Shown here: positions 57,806-64,000 of the stretch, piece after piece
Position numbering within the stretch: position 1 is the first letter of the stretch
How the letters are laid out: each line of letters opens with the position of its first letter
DNA from: Xanthomonas cassavae CFBP 4642
Lineage (GTDB): Bacteria; Pseudomonadota; Gammaproteobacteria; Xanthomonadales; Xanthomonadaceae
Direction: 5' to 3'
Assembly: GCF_000454545.1 (NCBI RefSeq)
Contig: NZ_CM002139.1
Coordinates: forward strand, 884,503 to 948,502
Length of the DNA: 64,000 nt
Notes under the pieces: generated by a model
Told to the model about the DNA's origin: nothing
What the model saw: the letters and a program-made list of their open reading frames with translations, nothing else
Database searches by the model: none
Program-made: the position numbers and the translations under genes

Positions 57806-58233
57806 GACAAAGCCTCGGGAACAGGGGCGTACGGGTGCAGCAGGGTGATGCGCACGATGTTGTATGCACCATCGCGGCGGTAGTCGATGTGATCGGCGAA
57901 CTGATGCACCAGAAACAACCCCAGCCCGCCGATGGCGCGATCGTCGAGCTCGCCGGTCACATTGGGCATGGCGGCGCCGCAGGGGTCGAAGGCGGTGCCG
58001 GGGTCGTGCATCTCCAGCACCAGCGCCTGCGGGTCGAGCTGCAGCTGCAGGCGTAGCGGTTGCTCCGCGCACTGACCGTGGGTGAGCGCATTGCAACCGA
58101 GCTCTTCCACGATCAGCCGCACCTGGCCGATCCGCTCGGCATGCAGGCCTTCGCGCGTCAGCGAATCTTCCAGCGCGTCGTTGGCGCCGGCCAGTTGGGC
58201 CAGCGACGGGGCGATGGCCAGATCGAGCTTCAT
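57802..58233 (-). CDS. Anti-sigma regulatory kinase (RsbW/SpoIIAB-like ATPase)
   Basis: A 143-residue GHKL ATPase-type protein. The N-box RLIVEELGCNALTHGQ lies near residue 40 and the G-boxes LEMHDPGTAFDP and GGLGLFLVHQFADHIDY near 72-117. It would phosphorylate the STAS partner and bind a sigma factor or another target. No sigma gene is adjacent, so the output is unknown. The start at 58233 overlaps the upstream phosphatase stop by 4 bp. Confidence 0.92.
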   Translation of the reverse strand: MKLDLAIAPSLAQLAGANDALEDSLTREGLHAERIGQVRLIVEELGCNALTHGQCAEQPLRLQLQLDPQALVLEMHDPGTAFDPCGAAMPNVTGELDDRAIGGLGLFLVHQFADHIDYRRDGAYNIVRITLLHPYAPVPEALS

Positions 58234-60205
58234 GAGGTCGTTGCCTTTCCGGGACGCTCCCGGCCAGCCTCTGCCACCCGTCCAGCATGCTCCTGCCGCA
58301 GCCGGATCGCCAGTAGGGTGATGTCGTCGTAGGGGTCGGCCTTGCCGGTGAAGTGGGCGATGTTGGCGATCACCGCCTTGCATTGCGCCGCCGCGCTGCG
58401 GCGTGGCCGCAATGCACCGAGCAGGCGCTCCAGCCCATAGCTGGCGCCCTGCTCGTCCATCGCCTCGGTCACCCCGTCGGTATAGCCCAGCAGGGTCTGC
58501 CCGGCGGTCATGCGCCCCTGCAGCACCGGGTAGGCCATCTGCGGTTCGATACCCAGCGGGGCGCCGGTTTCCAGCGGCAACGGGTAGGCCTTGCCATCGA
58601 TATCGATCAACAACGGCGGCTCGTGCCCGGCGCTGGCCAGCCAGTAGTCGCCGCTCACCACATCGATCAGCCCGCACAGCACGGTGGCGAACATGCAGGT
58701 GTCGTTGTTTTCGGCCAGGCGGGTGGAAGCGGCGATCAGGATGCCGTCCGGACGCGTGTGCCGGCGCGCGGCGATTTCCAGCACGCTCACCGCGCGCGCC
58801 ATGAACAGCGCCGCCGGTACGCCCTTGTCGGAGACATCGCCCACCACGAACCACAACAGGCCCGGTTCGGTCTCGACGAAGTGATAGAAATCGCCGCCCA
58901 CCGCCTTGGCTGGCTCCAGCCAGGCGCAGGTTTCCAGGTGCGAGCTGGCACGGTCGAAGGTACGCCCGGACGGCAACATCGCCTGCTGGATCTCGCGCGC
59001 AATCTGCAGCTCGCTGTGCATGCGCTCGCGCGCAGCGGTCATCTCGCCGATCTCGGCAATATGGTGGCGGAGCGCATCGCGTGCGCTATCGAAGGCGCGC
59101 GCCATCACCCCCACTTCGTCATCGCGTTCGATGTGCCGCAACGGGTATTCGAATTCGCCGCGCCGGAAATGCTCGGCGGTGTCGGTCAACTCTTCGATCG
59201 GCCGTGTCAGCGAGCGGGTGATCCGCCGCATCAGCCACCACCACACCACCGCCCCAGCAAGGCCGCCACCGCCACCCAGGTCGCCAGCCAGTTCAGGCCC
59301 GACAGCACATAGGCTTCGGAGGCGGACAGCACGAAGGTCCAGCCACTGTGCCCCACCGCCGCGCTATGGGTCAGAAAGCGCTCGCCATCGGGCGCCGTGT
59401 GCGAAAACGAAATCGGCTGGCCCGCCGCCACCGCGCGTTGCAACGGCCGCAGATCCGGCCGCGAGCGCGTGACGTAACTGTCCAGCGTGTGATGCAGGTT
59501 GAGCGCCGGGTCCGGGCTGAACACCAGCATGCCTTCCGGCGACAGCAGCATCGGCTGGATGCCGATATCGCGCGGCAGCTGGTCGATGATTTCGTGCAGA
59601 TGCTGCAGCGGCAGGTCCACGCTCACCATGCCCACCGGCGCCGCGTCCGGCGCATCGCCGGGCCGCCGCAAGGGCAGGTTGTAGCTGGTGTACAGCGCAC
59701 TGCCGCCATTGCTGTTGAGATACGGCTCGGACCACCACGCCCGGCCATCGCGCTGGGTGCGCTGGTACCACGGCATCGCGCGGTAGTCGTAGCCCACCTC
59801 CAGCGCAGAGCGCTCCACGATGCGCGTGCCATCGCGGTGCACGTTCCAGACAAAGCCGATGTCGCTGGCCTTCTGCGTGCGCGGTTCGATGATCAGGCGC
59901 GCCGCACCGACATCCAGGTCGCCGCTGAGCGTGGCCAGCAGCAGCGCGCGCAAGTTGAATGGCTCTAGCCCCACCGCGCTGCTGCTGGCCGCCAGCGTGC
60001 GCCCGCTCACCTGCACCGAATCCAGCATCGCCGCCAGGCTGCGCGCGGTCTGCTCGGTCAGCCCGTCCACCTCGGTACGTGCCGCCTCCACCAGCTCCGC
60101 GCGCGCACCCAGGTAGAACACCGTACCCAGCACCGTCAGCAACACCACCAGCAGCGCGGTGGCGGCCAGCAACACCCGCACGCGCAAGCTGTTGCGCCAG
60201 TGCAC
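58230..60205 (-). pseudogene. Sensor SpoIIE/RsbU-type phosphatase, broken by a one-base frameshift
   Basis: The 5' part (60205 to about 59256, probable GTG start) has an N-terminal membrane segment, a dCache-like periplasmic sensor domain (WYQRTQRDGRAWWSEPYL) and a second membrane segment. The 3' part (about 59252 to 58230) has the end of that segment, a HAMP domain (RSLTRPIEELTDTAEHFRRG) and a PP2C-type phosphatase (AKAVGGDFYHF; LLWFVVGDVSDKGVPAALFM; LLGYTDGVTEAMDEQG). One extra G in the G4 run at 59252-59255 joins them as LLGAVVWWWLMRRITR. It may be a true mutation or a sequencing error. Confidence 0.85.
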
Positions 60206-60416
60206 GCGTGGCGTGACCGATGCTGGTGAAACGCTGGCCTCGGGGCGGGTGACGGAGGTGACGATGACACGCGCTCCCTGGCGGCTAGTACGCCGATCAT
60301 GGCACTTTTGCCCCGCGCAGCAAGGTGTGGAAGCGGCCTCGTCCTCACCTGTTCCTCATTGACCCTGCGGGCGCAGCCGCACTAGATTGGCGGCCCAACT
60401 GCCACGGAGGCCGGCC

Positions 60417-61085
60417 TTGCGCCAGATTCTTGTTCCGAGCCTGCTGGCCCTTTTTTGCACGGCCTGCAGCCCCCCGGAGACCAGCATGAACCAGACCGCA
60501 TCCCCCGCCGCCGAAGCTGTCGCAGAAGCCGATGTCGATGCCGGCGGCCGCGGCCTGGCCAAGCTGAATCCCAGTCCGCGCAAAGCCTTCGAGGTCACCC
60601 TTACCTTGAAGGACGCACCGGGCGCCTTCGGCCTTGTGCAGGGTGCGGCTCAGTACGACGTCAGCAACGAAGCCGAGTGCGGCAAGATCCAGCCGGAGAC
60701 CGGCACTGCGGGCCGCATCACCAGCCAGGAAGACTTTGCGCTGAAGAAGGTGTCCGATACCGAATACCGCGGCACCGTCTACCTGGACCTGATGCAGGAC
60801 GAAGACTATTACGGTCGGGGCGTCTGCCATTGGGAATTCAGTGGTGCCAGCGTAATGCTCAAGGCGACCGGTGCGGAAGAGGAAACCCGCTTCCTGTCGT
60901 TTATCGAAGCCAAGACGATGACTGCGCAGCAGCCGCAGACAAAGTATTACTGGGTCAAGGGTTACCCGCGCTCGGAATCGAAGAGTTTTCCGGACACGGG
61001 CGAACTCAGCCCCGAGCAATTCAAACCCGACATTCGCGATGAGCTGTTCACCATCACACTGGCTGCCAAGGACGTTGCGCCATGA
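60417..61085 (+). CDS. Periplasmic lipoprotein, probable immunity protein of the adjacent lipase effector
   Basis: A 222-residue lipoprotein. The best start is TTG at 60417, 6 bases after GGAGG; the signal ends with the lipobox LFCTAC (Cys near residue 17). The mature part is unique apart from VEVTL-like beta strands and two further cysteines (NEAECGKIQPETG; GRGVCHWEFSGAS). Antibacterial type IV effectors of Xanthomonas that act in the periplasm are encoded with cognate lipoprotein inhibitors, and this gene overlaps the lipase gene by 4 bp. Inhibition of that lipase is therefore inferred; I recall a matching pair described at the equivalent locus of X. citri. Confidence 0.8.
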   Translation: MRQILVPSLLALFCTACSPPETSMNQTASPAAEAVAEADVDAGGRGLAKLNPSPRKAFEVTLTLKDAPGAFGLVQGAAQYDVSNEAECGKIQPETGTAGRITSQEDFALKKVSDTEYRGTVYLDLMQDEDYYGRGVCHWEFSGASVMLKATGAEEETRFLSFIEAKTMTAQQPQTKYYWVKGYPRSESKSFPDTGELSPEQFKPDIRDELFTITLAAKDVAP

Positions 61086-62404
61086 CCGTCCCGTCTCCGC
61101 AATATGCCGGTCTATCCGATGACGTCTACAAGGATCGTGCAGTAGGCCGGCGCGCCCCTGGACATGAAGAGATCGTAACGATCCAAGGACAGCGTTATGC
61201 CGTTCTCGATCATGTTAACAACAAGGCCAATGGCTACCAGGGTACGATCTATCGGCGTGAAGGAACCGGCGAAATCGTGGTTGCGCATCGGGGAACCGAA
61301 GGTGCGATCAACGACATTCTCACCGACGCAACCATGGTTACCTCGCGGACCAACCCACAGGCCGCCGATGCGCTGGCGTTGACGAAAAATGCGCTGGATA
61401 TCGCCAGGGATGTCGGAAACCGAACCGGGCATCAGCCGCAAGTCTCCGTCACCGGCCATTCTCTCGGCGGCGCGCTCGCGCAGATTTCTGCACATCACTA
61501 CGACCTCAAGGGCGAGACCTTCAACGCCTATGGTGCAGCCAGCCTGAGTTACCGAATTCCGGAAGGCGGCAACAGCGTGATCAATCACGTCATGGCGTCC
61601 GATCCGGTCAGCGCGGCATCGCCTCATTTTGGGCAAGTGCGCATTTATGCCAAGCCCAGCGAAATTTCCACCTTGAGTGCGACCGGGTACAGCAATAGTA
61701 AGGCCAATTTCCTGATTCCAGACGATCCGCTCGTGGCCGCGGGGGCATCGTTGGGAGCGCACAAGCTGGGCAATTTCCTGGGCGAGCAGTCCGCGCTGAA
61801 GGATCCCGACGCGCGTCCGCTCGCCGAACAGAACGCGCGGATGATCGACGAATACCGCAGCGATGTGAATGGGCTGCGCACCGGCACCACCATCCTGACG
61901 CGAAGCGCTCCCGGCCTTGGGCAGGATATGATCGATACCGTCCGCGGCCCGCTCGCACCAGGCGAGCCGGCCAGGCGCGATGCGCGCGCGGATGCCAACG
62001 ATCACACGTCATTGCGCATCGACCAACCGGGGCACCCAGGCAATGCGCTGTTCCAGGATGCACAGCGCGGCGTGCATGCGCAGGATGCGCGTGCCGGGCG
62101 CACTCCCGATCAGCACAGCATCCAGCTCTCTGGTTCGCTTGCGTCGGAAATGCATGCCGCTGGCGGCCAGCGCATCGATGCGGTGATGATGAGCCAGGAC
62201 GCCGCGCGCACGTTTGCCGTGCAGGGGCGCGCCGAAGATCCCGGACAGCTGCGCGTGAGCGTGGACACCATGACGGCCATCAATACCCCGCTCGAGCAGA
62301 GCAGCCAGCGTGTAGCCGACAATGCTGCACGTCAGTCGGTGGCTCTGGAGCAACAGCAGGCACAGACCCAGCAACAGCAGCAGGGTGCACGTGCAATGGG
62401 CTGA
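61082..62404 (+). CDS. Antibacterial type IV secretion effector: class 3 lipase with C-terminal XVIPCD
   Basis: A 440-residue protein. The N-terminal lipase domain has SVTGHSLGGALAQISAHHYD with the nucleophile Ser near residue 127, VMASDPVSAASP (likely Asp) and LGAHKLGNFLGE (likely His). The C-terminal 130 residues match the XVIPCD export signal recognised by VirD4: HPGNALFQDAQRGVHAQD, RIDAVMMSQDAARTFAVQGR, RVSVDTMTAINTPLEQSSQR and a Gln-rich tail. Such proteins are injected into rival bacteria and would attack phospholipids. The upstream overlapping lipoprotein is the probable immunity protein. The T4SS genes themselves are not in the window. Confidence 0.9.
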   Translation: MTVPSPQYAGLSDDVYKDRAVGRRAPGHEEIVTIQGQRYAVLDHVNNKANGYQGTIYRREGTGEIVVAHRGTEGAINDILTDATMVTSRTNPQAADALALTKNALDIARDVGNRTGHQPQVSVTGHSLGGALAQISAHHYDLKGETFNAYGAASLSYRIPEGGNSVINHVMASDPVSAASPHFGQVRIYAKPSEISTLSATGYSNSKANFLIPDDPLVAAGASLGAHKLGNFLGEQSALKDPDARPLAEQNARMIDEYRSDVNGLRTGTTILTRSAPGLGQDMIDTVRGPLAPGEPARRDARADANDHTSLRIDQPGHPGNALFQDAQRGVHAQDARAGRTPDQHSIQLSGSLASEMHAAGGQRIDAVMMSQDAARTFAVQGRAEDPGQLRVSVDTMTAINTPLEQSSQRVADNAARQSVALEQQQAQTQQQQQGARAMG

Positions 62405-62799
62405 GCTGGGGGCAATGGGCTTCTCCAGTTCTTGCAGCTCACCTTGGCGAATTCTCGTCATGCCGTCTCGTCCATCAGTGCTGCAAAGAAACGCCGGCCA
62501 GCCCGGCGTTTTTTTATTTTGTCGCGCAGTCATGCGCGAGTTTCCTGCTGCATCCGCACAACATCGTGGTGACGGAACGATTGCCCGGCCAGCATTTTCC
62601 TGTGCCGAGCTATGCCGCAAGAGCGGCTCACCTATAGCGGCCTCAAGCGCGTTGCGGCCACGTGGTTGAATCGCCACCGGTTTGCGACAAGGCAGGGCAG
62701 GCAGGATCCAGCGCTTGCAGCGCCGCAGGCGCGTAATGGGATCTGGGGGGCCCAACCGGGCGCCATCTGGCGCGACATCCATCGATCAAGGGAGCACTC
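62405..62799. other. Intergenic region after the lipase effector
   Basis: It holds the terminator at 62490; the remaining 280 bp before the galactanase gene show no supported gene. AGGGAG lies 9 bases before the ATG at 62800. Confidence 0.5.
62490..62516 (+). terminator. Rho-independent terminator after the lipase effector
   Basis: The stem AACGCCGG/CCGGCGTT is followed by a T-run extended by TATTTT. Confidence 0.85.
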
Positions 62800-63812
62800 A
62801 TGAGCGTTTTTCAATCCAGCTACGGCCGCGTACTGTTGGTGTTGCTGCTGTCTGTCCTCAGTGTCGGCGCCTACGCCCAGGGCATCGCCAAAGGCGCCGA
62901 TGTCAGCTGGCTCAACCAACAGGCGGCGAACAATCCGCCGCAGGTCTTTCGCGATGCCTCAAACAAGACCACCGACTTCTTCAAACTGTTCAAGGACGTG
63001 GGCGGCAACGCCATTCGCCTGCGCGTGTGGGTCAACCCCTCCGGCGGCTGGAACGATGGCCGCGACACACTCGATAAAGCCAAGCGTGCCGCGCGCAGGG
63101 CATGCGCATCATGATCGACTTCCACTACAGCGACAGCTGGGCCGACCCGGGCAAGCAGACCAAGCCGGCCGCCTGGTCCGGCCACAGCGTGGCCCAGCTC
63201 AATACCGATGTGTACAGCCACACCCAGGGCATCCTCAAATACCTCAAGGACAACGGCATCACCGTCACCTGGGTGCAGGTGGGCAACGAGATCAACAGCG
63301 GCATGTTGTGGAACGAGGGCAAGACGCCCAACTTCGCCAACCTGGGCCAGTTCATCAACAGCGGCTACAACGCCACCACGGCGGTGTACCCCAATGCCAA
63401 GGTCGTCGTGCATCTGGCCAATGGCTACGACAACGCCAACTTCCGCTGGTTCTTCGACAACCTGCGCTCGGCCGGCGGCAAGTGGGATGTCATCGGCATG
63501 TCGCATTACCCGCCGGTCGGCAGCTGGCAGGACTACAACAACCGCCTGGACACCAACATGCGCGACATGATCTCCCGCTACGGCAGCGACGTGATCGTGG
63601 CCGAGGTCGGCATGGACTGGCAGCAGGCCGCCACCACCCGCGCCATGCTCACCAACCTGCTCAGCCGCAGCGACGCCATCAACAAGACCCACAGCAAGCA
63701 GGTGCTCGGCGTGTTCTATTGGGAGCCCAACGCCTACCCGGGCTGGCAGGGTTACACCATGGGCGCGGTCAACAACAATGGCCAGCTGACCGAAGCGCTA
63801 CAAGCGTTCTGA
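62800..63812 (+). pseudogene. GH53 endo-beta-1,4-galactanase, split by a frameshift
   Basis: The 5' part (62800-63114) has a signal peptide (VLLVLLLSVLSVGAYA) and the GH53 start GIAKGADVSWLNQQ, then NAIRLRVWVNPSGGWNDGRD. The 3' part, in another frame from about 63095, continues AQGMRIMIDFHYSDSWADPG, TWVQVGNEINSGMLWNEG (acid/base Glu), SHYPPVGSW, IVAEVGMDWQQAA (nucleophile Glu) and FYWEPNAYPGWQGY. One missing base near 63088-63098 explains the break. Intact relatives cut galactan side chains of plant pectin outside the cell. As written, the product would be a 104-residue fragment. Confidence 0.9.
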
Positions 63813-63829
63813 CCACCCCCCCCACCACC

Positions 63830-63893
63830 GTAGGAGCGCACCCGGGCGCGACGGGCTTCACCGGTGCAGCCCGTCGCGCCCAGGTGTGCTCCT
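63830..63893. repeat. GTAG-type REP palindrome (second copy)
   Basis: The sequence GTAGGAGCGCACCCGGGCGC and its inverse is nearly identical to the element at 15709-15774, with two or three changes in the right arm (CCAGGTGTGCTCC). It follows the galactanase stop by 17 bp and could act as a transcript-end hairpin. Confidence 0.85.
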
Positions 63894-64000
63894 TGTATCT
63901 GGACATGGCCGCCGAACAGCGGTATGTCTTCCGACTGATCATCGGAGCAGATGCGGCAAGTCCATGCGCTCCTGAAGCTTCGAGCTTGTATCGTAGATCG

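Overview
The window is high-GC DNA typical of the genus Xanthomonas. Support comes from the conserved block cutA-dsbD-aroQ-accBC-prmA-fis-purH, from groESL followed by type III effector genes of the XopX family, from a lipase with a C-terminal XVIPCD-type signal for the Xanthomonas antibacterial type IV secretion system, and from GTAG-type REP palindromes. The species cannot be settled by reading alone.

Layout. Positions 1-862 hold the 5' part of purH (minus strand). Positions 937-9949 hold a plus-strand, mostly overlapping phospholipid-type operon: two CDP-alcohol phosphatidyltransferases, an alpha/beta-hydrolase/methyltransferase fusion, a PAP2/dual-specificity phosphatase fusion, a small membrane protein, a TIGR04222-type Gly-rich membrane protein split by an IS30-family element, a PlsC-like acyltransferase and a CdsA-like cytidylyltransferase. 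This operon lies between purH and fis, which are often neighbours. Positions 10037-14116 hold fis, a DUF3426 protein, a divergent XRE regulator/membrane protein pair and prmA. Positions 14407-15695 hold two small exported or membrane proteins. Positions 15882-21959 (minus) hold accC, an inserted four-helix-bundle gene, accB, aroQ, a long dsbD and cutA. A secreted endonuclease I-like protein follows (22205-23983, minus).

Positions 24290-26556 hold groES-groEL with a sigma32-like promoter and a degenerate CIRCE operator. Positions 26618-31764 (minus) hold two intact xopX paralogues flanking a truncated, frameshifted third copy. The 5' ends of the two intact genes look identical over more than 400 bp while the rest has diverged, which points to gene conversion. 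Next come a TonB-dependent receptor, a HipA-family (YjjJ-like) kinase gene and aroG. The aroG gene is preceded by a short leader ORF with a run of aromatic codons and overlapping antiterminator/terminator segments, which is a classical attenuator layout. Two tandem AsmA-like proteins, a cupin/SMP-30 pair, glnE, a queuosine-precursor transporter, a decayed Lnt/nitrilase-like gene, an ELM1-family gene, a nitroreductase and a YceI lipoprotein follow.

Positions 53664-54080 hold three 141-bp tandem repeats built from REP-like sequence. Then come a siderophore-interacting flavoprotein and its PadR regulator (a YqjH/YqjI-like pair with palindromic operators), a decayed IS481 element, a HAD phosphatase, and a partner-switching module (STAS antagonist, anti-sigma kinase, SpoIIE-type phosphatase with a one-base frameshift). 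The right end holds a lipoprotein/lipase gene pair that looks like a type IV secretion immunity/effector pair, and a GH53 galactanase gene broken by a frameshift. No tRNA, rRNA or CRISPR array was seen. Several genes (IS30-split gene, third xopX, Lnt-like gene, SpoIIE phosphatase, GH53) are disrupted in this copy, so the strain shows appreciable gene decay or the assembly carries some homopolymer errors.
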